Shown one piece after another: positions 42,782 through 51,273 of a stretch of 64,000 nt of DNA. This DNA comes from Agitococcus sp. (lineage in GTDB: Bacteria > Pseudomonadota > Gammaproteobacteria > Pseudomonadales > Moraxellaceae), in NCBI GenBank assembly GCA_030646715.1, contig JAUSLJ010000006.1, positions 1-64,000 of the forward strand. Reading direction: 5' to 3'. The notes beneath the pieces were generated by a model. That model was not told the origin of the DNA, did not search any database, and worked only from the letters and a program-made list of their open reading frames with translations. The position numbers were made by a program, and so were the translations under genes. Position 1 is the first letter of the stretch, and each line of letters starts with the position of its first letter.

Positions 42782-44194
42782 TTATCCCGCTACTTTAAGC
42801 GCAGCAACATTGGTCCAGGCCAGATTTTCTGCGTCCATCTCGCCAAACTTTTTTAGGCATTTTGCGATGTAAACGCCAAGCGCCTTAAACGGTTTATAGC
42901 AAATGCCTTGTCCTAACATCTCATGGGCAGGGGTTTGCGCCAGTCCAGTAATTAACTCAAGAGGCACGCCTTTACATAAAGCATGTTCTTTAGCCGTTGG
43001 AATACGCAATAAGTCCTTATTTTCAGGGTGCTGAATCTTTGGGTCAGTACTGCGGTTTTTCGTAATGCCTTTAGTCAGGGTGTTAATGTGCGACTCTTCC
43101 CCTGTATAAATCTGCATCTCAAATCCCTTGCCGTCTGCACGGTCTCGTTCCAGCTTTGCCTTGAGACCCGGCATTTCAGACCAGCGGTCCACCACTGCTT
43201 CAGGCTTCTCTAACACATCTGAAAGGCTTCGAACAACAAACGGTTCAGGCTGCATTTCCGCAAAATCAAATGGAATCCCCCGAGTAACGGCAACCATGCA
43301 CCAGCGGTTACGTTTTTCCAAGTCACCCCACTCGGTCGCCAAAAATTCACGCTCGTGTACGTCATAACCCCAGTCTCGGAGTTGATTACGCAAAATAGAG
43401 GACGAGGCAGTATTTTGGTACGCCGGCACGTTTTCAAGTACAAACATAGCCGGGTTGACTTTCGCAATAAAAGCTAGTCCTGCCACAACGAGATGGCCCA
43501 CTAAAGGGTGGTCCTCGGGGTGGCTCAACTTTCTTTTTGCACGGCCGGCAAGGCTAGCACCAGAACAAGGCAAACCGGCAGCCAAGACGTCCACCTGCTT
43601 GACACGCGCCATGGTTTTTTCGTCAAATGCTATTTCTTGCATCGGGCCGATAAGTGCCTGTGTAGTTGCCGTAAATGTACTGTTGTACTCTTGCGCTTGG
43701 TCTATGAGTTCAGGGCGAACTTCATTAGCAAATCCTAATTCAGTTTTGAGCCCTTCCTCTTCCATGCCTGCATGCAAGGCATGGTCCAAGACTCCCAAGC
43801 CATACGCAATTCCCCCCATAGCAATGGGTTTGTTTTCCTGTAGCTTTTTTCTTAATCGCTGCAAACGGGTTTGCTTACGCTTGTCTGAGGCAAGAGGACA
43901 CATCCAGATTTCCCCTTCCATCATAATGATGCGTAGCGCGCCGAACGCTTTAAACCGGTCAAGCATCTTTTGACTGTTAAGGTCGATAACCGGAATCCAC
44001 ACGCCATTTTCAAGCTTTTTGCTAACTACTTTATCGCCCTCAAGCGTAAGTTGAAGCACGAGATAATCGGGTCCTTCTTCAATTCGGTATGTGCTACCAG
44101 GGGTAAAGCCTGCTCGTGCAGGATTAGCACCTTGTAACCAGACTCTTGGTGCTCCGCGATGGTTGCCTACTGACGCTGTTGTGTATGTTTGCAT
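42782..44194 (-). CDS. C5 DNA cytosine methyltransferase with SymE/AbrB-like N-terminus
   Basis: 470 residues. C5-methylase motifs: motif I-like GGIAYGLGVLDHA (near 130), catalytic Pro-Cys in AAGLPCSGASLAGRA (near 210), FVLENVP (near 260), KRNRWCMVAV, and C-terminal GQGICYKPFKALGVYI as motif X. It transfers a methyl group from SAM to cytosine in DNA. Residues about 10-60 (PRVWLQGANPARAGFTPGS) resemble the SymE/SpoVT-AbrB type start. No restriction enzyme gene is adjacent, so it looks like an orphan enzyme. Confidence 0.9.
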   Translation of the reverse strand: MQTYTTASVGNHRGAPRVWLQGANPARAGFTPGSTYRIEEGPDYLVLQLTLEGDKVVSKKLENGVWIPVIDLNSQKMLDRFKAFGALRIIMMEGEIWMCPLASDKRKQTRLQRLRKKLQENKPIAMGGIAYGLGVLDHALHAGMEEEGLKTELGFANEVRPELIDQAQEYNSTFTATTQALIGPMQEIAFDEKTMARVKQVDVLAAGLPCSGASLAGRAKRKLSHPEDHPLVGHLVVAGLAFIAKVNPAMFVLENVPAYQNTASSSILRNQLRDWGYDVHEREFLATEWGDLEKRNRWCMVAVTRGIPFDFAEMQPEPFVVRSLSDVLEKPEAVVDRWSEMPGLKAKLERDRADGKGFEMQIYTGEESHINTLTKGITKNRSTDPKIQHPENKDLLRIPTAKEHALCKGVPLELITGLAQTPAHEMLGQGICYKPFKALGVYIAKCLKKFGEMDAENLAWTNVAALKVAG

Positions 44195-44292
44195 ACGTTT
44201 GTCCTCATAAAAACGTGTCCACCTGAGGTATAGCGACCAGGTATTTACGAGGAAAGGAGAAAAGAGACCTTCTCACATCGACACGTACACGT

Positions 44293-44323
44293 AAAAACAG
44301 GCGCCATATGCGGAGCGCCTGTT
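44293..44323 (-). terminator. Rho-independent terminator
   Basis: AACAGGCGC/GCGCCTGTT stem followed on the minus strand by T5, after the transporter gene. Confidence 0.85.
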
Positions 44324-44357
44324 TCCCGGCTGTACCGCTGCGTTGAGGCGCAACAGC

Positions 44358-46250
44358 CTAAGAGTCTTGCAACCCCCCGCTCCAAGAACTTAGTCGGGTA
44401 ATTTCAGCGCTTAACACAGACAAATCGACGCCAGGTGCCAACGCTGGCCCTGCCCTGACGACGACACGACGCAGCAGGAAACTTTGCGTCCATTGCCGCA
44501 AATGTGAACATCGAGACAACGATGAACCGGCTAATCCGTGAATACCTAAAGGAATTATAGGAACTTGATGGGTTTGCGCTAATTTGAGAATCCCTCCCTT
44601 AAGTTCGCCTACTGCACCTGTCTGCGTCAATCGGCCTTCGGGGAAAATGCAGACCAGTTCACCTTCTTGTAGAGCGGCGCTGATTTGCGCATAAGCCCGT
44701 TCCAGCGTTTCAGGGTTATCCTTAGCAGACGCGATGGGGATAGCTTTTGCCGCCCTAAACAACCACCCTAATACTGGTATTTTAAAAATTTGATGGTCCA
44801 TCACAAAACGAATAGGCCTAGGGCTTGCCGCGGACAAAACTAAAGCATCCGCATAGGAAACATGATTAGGTGCGAGCAATGCCGCGCCCACCAACGGAAT
44901 GTCACGTGTTTGTGCCACATTGACGCGATACACTGCATGAATCGTCAGCCACGCGACAAAGCGCCACAAAAACTCGGGCAGTAACACATAGATGTACGCG
45001 GCCACTAAAGCATTGAGCAATGCGCATACCCCTATAATTTGAGGAACCGTCGCCCCTAAACTAACAAGTCCCGCGCCTACTCCTGCGGATGCCACCATAA
45101 AGAGCGCATTGAGAATATTATTGGCGGCAATTATTCGAGATTGCTCCGCCTTATCCGCCCGAGATTGCACTAAAGCATACAAGGGCACAATGAAGAATCC
45201 GCCAAATAAGCCAAGGAACCCAATATCGAGCATTACCCTTAAGCCACTCCAGGTGTGCACAAATGCCATAGCGGTTAGCACATCCGTGCCAGGAAGAAAG
45301 CTACTCGATGAATAAAATAGGTCCGCGGAAAACAGGCTTAGGCCGATGGACCCAAAGGGAACCAAACCAAGCTCCACGCGACCTCCTGACATTTTTTCGC
45401 ACAGCATTGAGCCAATGGCCACGCCCACAGAAAAAACGCCTAACAGTACCGTGACGACCGTTTCTGTGCCATGCAGTGAATTTTTGGCTAAGATAGGTAA
45501 TTGCGACAGAAACAACGCGCCAAAAAACCAAAACCAAGAAATGCCCAGCAGGCTGAGCCAGACTGCTCGCGTCTTATGCGCCAGCCGCAAACTTTCCCTA
45601 GTTTGTCTCCAAATATTTAAACTGATTACTAGTGATGGCGCCGCACTCCCCGTTTTAGGGATAAACCCGCTCGCCAAGAGCCCTAGCAACGCCAGGCTGG
45701 TCAGCCCTGCTGAAAGTACTCCCGGGTTGGTCGTACTATTGACCAATATGCCCGCAGTAATAGTCCCCGCCAAAATAGCTAAGAACGTGCCCATCTCCAT
45801 TAAGCCATTGCCGCCTACCAGCTCGTTCTCCTCTAGAACACGGGGCAACATTGAATATTTGACGGGACCAAAAAAAGCCGAATGCGTTCCCATTAAGAAC
45901 AAGGCCCCGAGAAGGAGGGGTAAGCTCTGTGCGTAAAACCCCCACGAGGCGAAGGCCATGATGCTTACTTCCGCAAGTTTGACTAATTGAATTACGTTAG
46001 TTTTGTCAAATTTATCGGCCAACTGCCCTGCAATAGCGGAAAACAGCACAAAGGGTAAGATAAACAAGCCAGCGGCGATGCTGGTGACCACCCCCGCATT
46101 TAAGGTAGTGTAAGCAGACGCATGGTACGTTACCAACAAGACCAATAATTGTTTAAATAAATTGTCATTAAATGCACCTGCTAACTGTGTAGCAAAGAAC
46201 GGCCCAAACCTGCGTTGCCGCAAGAGAGAAAACTGTGAATTGTGGCTCAT
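44358..46250 (-). CDS. Lysophospholipid transporter LplT-type MFS fused to a PlsC-like acyltransferase
   Basis: 630 residues. The first about 420 form an MFS transporter with about 12 helices, starting FFATQLAGAFNDNLFKQ, typical of LplT. The C-terminal 200 contain NHVSYADALVL (NHx4D) and FPEGR, the glycerolipid acyltransferase motifs. It would import lysophospholipid and reacylate it at the inner membrane. The fusion of both steps in one chain (the Aas/LplT pathway) is seen in some proteobacteria. Single-gene unit. Confidence 0.95.
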   Translation of the reverse strand: MSHNSQFSLLRQRRFGPFFATQLAGAFNDNLFKQLLVLLVTYHASAYTTLNAGVVTSIAAGLFILPFVLFSAIAGQLADKFDKTNVIQLVKLAEVSIMAFASWGFYAQSLPLLLGALFLMGTHSAFFGPVKYSMLPRVLEENELVGGNGLMEMGTFLAILAGTITAGILVNSTTNPGVLSAGLTSLALLGLLASGFIPKTGSAAPSLVISLNIWRQTRESLRLAHKTRAVWLSLLGISWFWFFGALFLSQLPILAKNSLHGTETVVTVLLGVFSVGVAIGSMLCEKMSGGRVELGLVPFGSIGLSLFSADLFYSSSSFLPGTDVLTAMAFVHTWSGLRVMLDIGFLGLFGGFFIVPLYALVQSRADKAEQSRIIAANNILNALFMVASAGVGAGLVSLGATVPQIIGVCALLNALVAAYIYVLLPEFLWRFVAWLTIHAVYRVNVAQTRDIPLVGAALLAPNHVSYADALVLSAASPRPIRFVMDHQIFKIPVLGWLFRAAKAIPIASAKDNPETLERAYAQISAALQEGELVCIFPEGRLTQTGAVGELKGGILKLAQTHQVPIIPLGIHGLAGSSLSRCSHLRQWTQSFLLRRVVVRAGPALAPGVDLSVLSAEITRLSSWSGGLQDS

Positions 46251-46311
46251 ACCCAGGAAGTCCAGTAGAATCAGAATACTGGTATAGCACTGCTATTTAG
46301 CTTCCCTTCAC

Positions 46312-46352
46312 AAAAAAAATAATGCCTCTGAAGCGGGTTACGCTCAGAGGCA
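46312..46352 (-). terminator. Rho-independent terminator
   Basis: TGCCTCTGA/TCAGAGGCA stem followed on the minus strand by T8, serving the small gene at 46385. Confidence 0.85.
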
Positions 46353-46384
46353 CAAAATAAGGAATGTGAAACAGAAAGAGATTC

Positions 46385-46624
46385 TTACCCTTTTAGCCTA
46401 GTCGATTGCTTGGCAAATTTTTTACCACCGCGCTGGCTTTCTCGTTGGTACCAGGGCTGTGCGTTGGGTTTCTCGATAACCCCCAAGGCAACATTCGTGC
46501 CCGGCATTTCCGACTTGTGCAACGTAAAGAGAGCCTGTGACATCATTGCATTTCGTAATCCTGCCCCTGCCACGAGGACCTGACCAATTGCAAGGGCGGT
46601 TGTTTTTTTTTGTTTGTTTAGCAT
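46385..46624 (-). CDS. Small basic hypothetical protein
   Basis: 79 residues, basic ends, with a short hydrophobic centre (TTALAIGQVLVAGAGL). No family recognised. Its own terminator supports it. Confidence 0.5.
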   Translation of the reverse strand: MLNKQKKTTALAIGQVLVAGAGLRNAMMSQALFTLHKSEMPGTNVALGVIEKPNAQPWYQRESQRGGKKFAKQSTRLKG

Positions 46625-46690
46625 ATGATTATAGTAAAGAATTCAAGGAACGCCTGCTGCATCCGAAATTGGAATTTTGCAGCAAACAGC

Positions 46691-47083
46691 TTAATCTGTC
46701 ATGGGCTGGCGTGCGGCGCCTGTGTCCTGGTTATAAAAGTCGCTATGGACTTCAAAAAATACTCCGTATTTTTGCACTAAGCTAAAAACCTCATGTCGAT
46801 GCAAATCATGCCGCAGCAGCCGATACAGCTCGTCTAAGCTTAAATTTAAGCTAACTTCATTTGTGGTGTATCGATACGCGGGATTTCCCGTGATGTCACT
46901 TTGTAATCCTGCAACACATCCTACAACGGGTAATGTCCTAGAATAGGCGTGCATTGCCGCGGCGTTTGGGTCGAGCTGTAGCACGCCATCGGAATGCTGA
47001 ATATGGATATCTAAAACGCCTAAAGAATTGGTAATGCGATTTTTAGGAGGGTGGAATTGATTAAACGTGGTGGGTGCAGACAT
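46691..47083 (-). CDS. Hypothetical protein
   Basis: 130 residues with SLNLSLDELYRLLRHDLHRHEVF helix and a beta-rich N-terminal part. AAAGGAACAAT precedes the ATG. No family recognised. Confidence 0.6.
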   Translation of the reverse strand: MSAPTTFNQFHPPKNRITNSLGVLDIHIQHSDGVLQLDPNAAAMHAYSRTLPVVGCVAGLQSDITGNPAYRYTTNEVSLNLSLDELYRLLRHDLHRHEVFSLVQKYGVFFEVHSDFYNQDTGAARQPMTD

Positions 47084-47149
47084 TTATTGTTCCTTTAAGA
47101 TATGTTCCTGTTAAGTGTAGCGACCTAATTTAGTCACGACTAACAACAT

Positions 47150-47608
47150 TCACAAGGATACCCCCAGAGAACATGAGGCGCCAGGCTTACTTCTTGTGTC
47201 GGGACCAGCAGACAGATGAACCACAAGGGCCTTTCGTTCCCCCTCCAAGAAACTTCGACCCTGGCAAACTACTGCCTGATAGTACGCTCTTCCCTCTAAC
47301 GTGGCACTGCATTGCGCCATTAGGCCCTTATTTTCTAAAGGAGAAACCACGAAGAGGTCCGACACGGAGGTAGCGGCAAGTAACGCCAGACCCCTGCCAG
47401 CAAAGCAGACTAGTAACTGAATGTTGGGTTCCAGCAAAGAGAGCACGCTCCCCCTCGCTGCGGACTCGCCCAAAACATGCGCAAAATATCCCACTAGGCC
47501 TATGATGGCGTAGCTCGTCGTCACCCCCACCGCCAAGCTCCAACGATATACTCTAATTCGACGGAGAGACGGAGCCCCGCCCGAAATGCTGAATGTGGGA
47601 CGAAGCAT
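47150..47608 (-). CDS. Possible degenerate FKBP paralogue or membrane protein
   Basis: 152 residues with two hydrophobic stretches. The segment GRGLALLAATSVSDLFVVSPLENKG resembles the N-terminus of the FKBP gene just upstream (GRGMALLSALFFCNLC, SLESRG), and VVCQGRSFLEG resembles its VAYRGTFLDG. It begins 1 base after the FKBP stop. It may be a decayed duplicate; coding status is uncertain. Confidence 0.4.
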   Translation of the reverse strand: MLRPTFSISGGAPSLRRIRVYRWSLAVGVTTSYAIIGLVGYFAHVLGESAARGSVLSLLEPNIQLLVCFAGRGLALLAATSVSDLFVVSPLENKGLMAQCSATLEGRAYYQAVVCQGRSFLEGERKALVVHLSAGPDTRSKPGASCSLGVSL

Positions 47609-47609
47609 A

Positions 47610-48074
47610 CTATTCCCGACTAAAATTAATCGAAGAAGGTGCTGCTCGCCCCGTGATACTTAATAATTTAAGCTCAAAGAGCAAAGGAGAATTTGGAGGA
47701 ATAATTCCCGGAACTCCACGCATTCGATACGCTGTCTCGGCTGGGCAGAAAATGCGTGCTGTGCCCCCTACTCGAATTTTCTGCAATGCTTCCGTCCAGC
47801 AGGGAATAACTTGTTCTAACGATATAGTTACAGGCGCCGTTGATTTATCGAATTCTGTGCCATCCAAGAAGGTGCCCCGGTACGCTACATTGACAGTATC
47901 CGTTGCCGAGGGAAGTCGTCCTATCCCCGTTGTTACGTGCAAAACATTGATGCCTTGCGTGAGTTCTTCGCCAGGCGCTCCCCTTGATTCTAAAGAACTT
48001 GCAGCACATAGATTACAAAAAAAGAGCGCGCTAAGAAGAGCCATACCGCGCCCTAAACAGATATAAATTAACAT
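47610..48074 (-). CDS. Exported FKBP-type peptidyl-prolyl isomerase
   Basis: Start set at MLIYICLGRGMALLSAL, with AAGGAC just upstream; the longer frame from 48245 is unlikely. 154 residues: signal or lipoprotein-like start (FFCNLCAASS), then the FKBP domain (VNVAYRGTFLDGTEFDKS, the VIPCWTEALQKIRVGG helix, GIIPPNSPLLFELKL). It catalyses proline isomerisation, probably in the periplasm. The usual helix residue after VI (Gly or Lys, as in VIKGW) is Pro-Cys here. Confidence 0.85.
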   Translation of the reverse strand: MLIYICLGRGMALLSALFFCNLCAASSLESRGAPGEELTQGINVLHVTTGIGRLPSATDTVNVAYRGTFLDGTEFDKSTAPVTISLEQVIPCWTEALQKIRVGGTARIFCPAETAYRMRGVPGIIPPNSPLLFELKLLSITGRAAPSSINFSRE

Positions 48075-48274
48075 AGAAAGTCCTTGGCATAACAAAAATA
48101 AGGGGGAGGATTCAATTATACCCTTATTATCTAAAAATATTTTTAACTTTACTAGTAGCATCTGTTGTGGATTAAAGTAATGAAATGTGACCTCAAATGC
48201 CTTTATAAAATACACTACTAGTATCATGGCTAAGTTGCTATACAAATCAGGCCAATCACTACTAAAGGAATATT

Positions 48275-48697
48275 ATGTCCGAACTTACTTACCAACCCTC
48301 CATAACGTTTCTTAACATGTCGGGAGATGTCACCTTAACGTGGGATGCCTCAAATGAAGCTGCCATGCTGGCACGTATTGAGGCCAAAATGGCAGCGGGC
48401 TTCACTTTTTTCATTTTAAAACCACGATTAGGCGGACTACTATCTCCAAAAAAAGTGCCCCTCACGTCGATAGCCCAAGCAAAAAAAGCGGGCGCTGTTA
48501 CAGCCCCCGATGCCCTGGCAAATACATTCGTCCTAAATTTAGGAGATGCGGACGTAAATGCAATGGTCTCTTCCGGCATTGCACAACTTTCCAATGTTAT
48601 TCGACCGGCGCAATGGGACACCATTGGACGTGCTAATACGGCGAAAGATGTGCTAACAAATCAAACTATCGCTACTCGTGCAATTGTAGGGGGTTAG
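48275..48697 (+). CDS. Hypothetical protein
   Basis: 140 residues, beta then helix (DVTLTWDASNEAAMLARIEAKM, FTFFILKPRLGG). AAGGAAT precedes the ATG. It forms an operon with the next gene (3 bp apart) and converges on the Ter-like operon. No family recognised. Confidence 0.6.
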   Translation: MSELTYQPSITFLNMSGDVTLTWDASNEAAMLARIEAKMAAGFTFFILKPRLGGLLSPKKVPLTSIAQAKKAGAVTAPDALANTFVLNLGDADVNAMVSSGIAQLSNVIRPAQWDTIGRANTAKDVLTNQTIATRAIVGG

Positions 48698-48700
48698 TTC

Positions 48701-50029
48701 ATGGAACCTGATTACATCATTGGAAGCAGCGTAGAGCTAGGAGAACTTACTCCCCTAGAAGCCATGGCGCTTACATACTTGAAAGACGGCCAACGAGCCA
48801 TCGAGGAAATGTTGACTAGCAAGGACGCAACAAGCTCCCATTTTCTGCCTAATATGGCGCGTCTTGCCCTCTCTCGTGCTAATGAATCTGAAAGGCACTT
48901 TGTAGCACTAGCCTCATTGGCAGAGATGCCTGGGATTTTAAAATTTGCGATGGAACGTGCAGAGTATTTAGTTCAGAAAAAAGTTCAGCAGGATTTAGGC
49001 ATCGTGGATACGTCCAACGTATGGTCTACATTACGCGCGAAAACTACAGATACTGACCAAGAGGTGGCCGACACCATCGTGACACCTACAGAGCAAGATA
49101 TTACTGAAAGTGCCGTCAAGACAATTTTGGCGAAACAGATGGGGAGCTACATGCAGCGACTGGAAGATAACGTCCAAGCAATTCAAAAAGCGCTGACATG
49201 GAAGCAACAAAATAAAGCGGGGGTCCTCCAAACTGTACAGTCCCAGTCTCTGCGAATCCATCAATCGAGAGAGACCTTTGCACAGTCCCTTCGGGACAAG
49301 AAAGCGAGCACATTACAGAGAAGCAAACAAAAGCGGGCCAGAAGTGCCATCAAAAAGGTATGCAAGCTATTTAGCATGTTTCAACAAGAGCGAAGCCTTA
49401 CCCTGTTCGTCAGTGGTAAAGAAGTGGAGTTAGCCCACCCTGCCTCGAACTTTAAGTTCATTCTCCGCCCCCTGGACACAGCGGGCTGGCTTGAAGACCG
49501 CAGTTCCATGGGTAGACCCCATACTCCTTATGACTTATCTTTGTTTACCAAGTCAAATGTATTTGTCGCCAAACTATGCGTGTATTTTGACAGTACTCCA
49601 GTACTTGACCAATTGCTGGCACTCGCACTATTTATTCAAGCAGGAGATGAACAATGTCTGTTGGAAAAAGCAAATTTTTATGCTGTGAATTATGCGGCAA
49701 CGGAAGCAGGCTTCCAATTTGTTACGCAATATCCGTCGCTGAAACATAAACTGCCACAACGCTTGCTTTACCCTGAAGCCCACGCCGCCGACACCGAGCC
49801 TAATAAGGTAAAACAGTCTTTAAAGGAAATAATACAACGCCAAGTAGGCCCCGGAGAAGAACACTGGGAACCCATTAAAGGTCGAGTTGCGGCATGGGTC
49901 CGTACTTGGTTTAGCCCTATCACTGAGCTCCCTATACTGCAGTTAGCTTCCGGTGGAACTAAACAAGCGCCACAACCAAACCTTGCACTACCGAGGTTGC
50001 TGGTGACTGAATTGTCACTAGCAATATAA
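48701..50029 (+). CDS. Hypothetical protein with coiled-coil middle
   Basis: 442 residues. N-terminal helix-rich part, then a basic helical middle (HQSRETFAQSLRDKKAST, SKQKRARSAIKKVCKL) and a C-terminal globular part (PYDLSLFTKSNVFVAKLCVYF). No family recognised. It ends at a hairpin that also faces the opposite operon. Functional link to the kinase/phosphatase operon is possible from position only. Confidence 0.6.
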   Translation: MEPDYIIGSSVELGELTPLEAMALTYLKDGQRAIEEMLTSKDATSSHFLPNMARLALSRANESERHFVALASLAEMPGILKFAMERAEYLVQKKVQQDLGIVDTSNVWSTLRAKTTDTDQEVADTIVTPTEQDITESAVKTILAKQMGSYMQRLEDNVQAIQKALTWKQQNKAGVLQTVQSQSLRIHQSRETFAQSLRDKKASTLQRSKQKRARSAIKKVCKLFSMFQQERSLTLFVSGKEVELAHPASNFKFILRPLDTAGWLEDRSSMGRPHTPYDLSLFTKSNVFVAKLCVYFDSTPVLDQLLALALFIQAGDEQCLLEKANFYAVNYAATEAGFQFVTQYPSLKHKLPQRLLYPEAHAADTEPNKVKQSLKEIIQRQVGPGEEHWEPIKGRVAAWVRTWFSPITELPILQLASGGTKQAPQPNLALPRLLVTELSLAI

Positions 50030-50070
50030 GCACGATGTTACGCTAGCACAGCACTTAATTTACTGATTTG

Positions 50071-50098
50071 AAGGGAACCTGCATCTAGGTTCCCTTTT
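50071..50098. terminator. Bidirectional hairpin terminator
   Basis: AAGGGAACCT/AGGTTCCCTT between convergent operons. Confidence 0.85.
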
Positions 50099-50103
50099 GC
50101 TGC

Positions 50104-50496
50104 TCATTTCGCAGGGTCCACCACCGGTGCAATTAAAGAAATAAGCCCTTTCTCTGCCAAGTCCGCCTCCAGTTCGACCGCTAGGTCAGCGCCGAGCACT
50201 GTCTTTGGCGTCAATAACTGCCATAGCCCCAACTGGCTACCCAATCCAATGAGTTCTAGTGCTATTCCTTGGTCTCCCAACCAGCCCCCCAGTTCAATAA
50301 ACCCATGCTCCTGCCCATCAAAAACGTTCACGTCGTTAAACTCCCCCTTATGCGAGCGAAGTAACGTACATAATTCGGTGGAACTTGCGTCAGCACTTAG
50401 CGTAATTTCAAAAAATACAAGGTCTGCCGCTTCCGATGATGTGCCTCTCGCATTCCGGCGAGTATGTTGTTGAACATATGCAGAAAGTTCACTCAT
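50104..50496 (-). CDS. Hypothetical protein, last gene of the Ter-like operon
   Basis: 130 residues, mixed alpha/beta, acidic (ADLAVELEADLAEKGLISL). It overlaps the upstream gene by 4 bp (ATGA). No family recognised; position makes it part of the NrtR/triad operon. Confidence 0.65.
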   Translation of the reverse strand: MSELSAYVQQHTRRNARGTSSEAADLVFFEITLSADASSTELCTLLRSHKGEFNDVNVFDGQEHGFIELGGWLGDQGIALELIGLGSQLGLWQLLTPKTVLGADLAVELEADLAEKGLISLIAPVVDPAK

Positions 50497-50807
50497 TTTT
50501 TTGCTTCCAAGTTATGCATGTACGACCGTATATTTAACGCATCGCACATCCAGTCAAATATTTCAGTTTGAATTTGTGCACTAGAGTTTGCACCAAAATT
50601 GGCAGTCGCTATTTTAACACCCCCGCAGACTAATACACCGTTCCCATGTTGCCACCGGCCCCTTAGCGGTGGTGCAGGACTGAGGCTTACATTCGGAGCG
50701 AGTGCCCGTGCTACCTGAGCGCGCAACGCGAGTAGTTCATTAGCCGCATCTTCGTAGCCCTCGGCCCTTAATTGTTGTAGCGCCTCATCGGTCAAAGGCG
50801 CACTCAT
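50493..50807 (-). CDS. Hypothetical protein
   Basis: 104 residues with a helix (AANELLALRAQVARALAP) then GNGVLVCGGVKIATANFG. 4-bp overlaps on both sides couple it to its neighbours. No family recognised. Confidence 0.6.
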   Translation of the reverse strand: MSAPLTDEALQQLRAEGYEDAANELLALRAQVARALAPNVSLSPAPPLRGRWQHGNGVLVCGGVKIATANFGANSSAQIQTEIFDWMCDALNIRSYMHNLEAKK

Positions 50808-51229
50808 ATTGGACGCTTAGTCGGGATAATTCTTTTTAATAATTTGCTTAACCGCTCAACCCCTTTTAGATGGGTATTTTCTTCCATAACCGCCAGCCAG
50901 ACCTCCCCCTTTTTTTGCTGAATTTCGACGATGCCACTATTCCTAAATTCGACATATAGCGCGAGAGAAGGGACGACTAATTCCACAGTAACTCCACCAG
51001 AAGGAATCGGCCCAAGTACAATGTCCAGCTCATGTTCTTTATCGTCAAACGGGGCCAGTAAACACAACATGGTTTGTAAATACTGGATGGCAGCTTGACA
51101 TGTTGTGGGTGTGGGAGGCTTAGCTCCATCCTTGACACCCGACAGCCAGTCATTGCCTATAAGATGTAAGGTGCCCAGATACGCCATTCTATTTTGCAAC
51201 ACAAACTCGATTTTGGTTTTGCATTCCAT
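50804..51229 (-). CDS. Hypothetical protein
   Basis: 141 residues with a beta-rich centre (HELDIVLGPIPSGGVTVELV, SLALYVEFRNSG). It follows the kinase by 44 bp. No family recognised. Confidence 0.6.
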   Translation of the reverse strand: MECKTKIEFVLQNRMAYLGTLHLIGNDWLSGVKDGAKPPTPTTCQAAIQYLQTMLCLLAPFDDKEHELDIVLGPIPSGGVTVELVVPSLALYVEFRNSGIVEIQQKKGEVWLAVMEENTHLKGVERLSKLLKRIIPTKRPI

Positions 51230-51273
51230 CGCGCGATTCCCTTCAACGGTGTGGCGCCATTGTGCACCATAGT

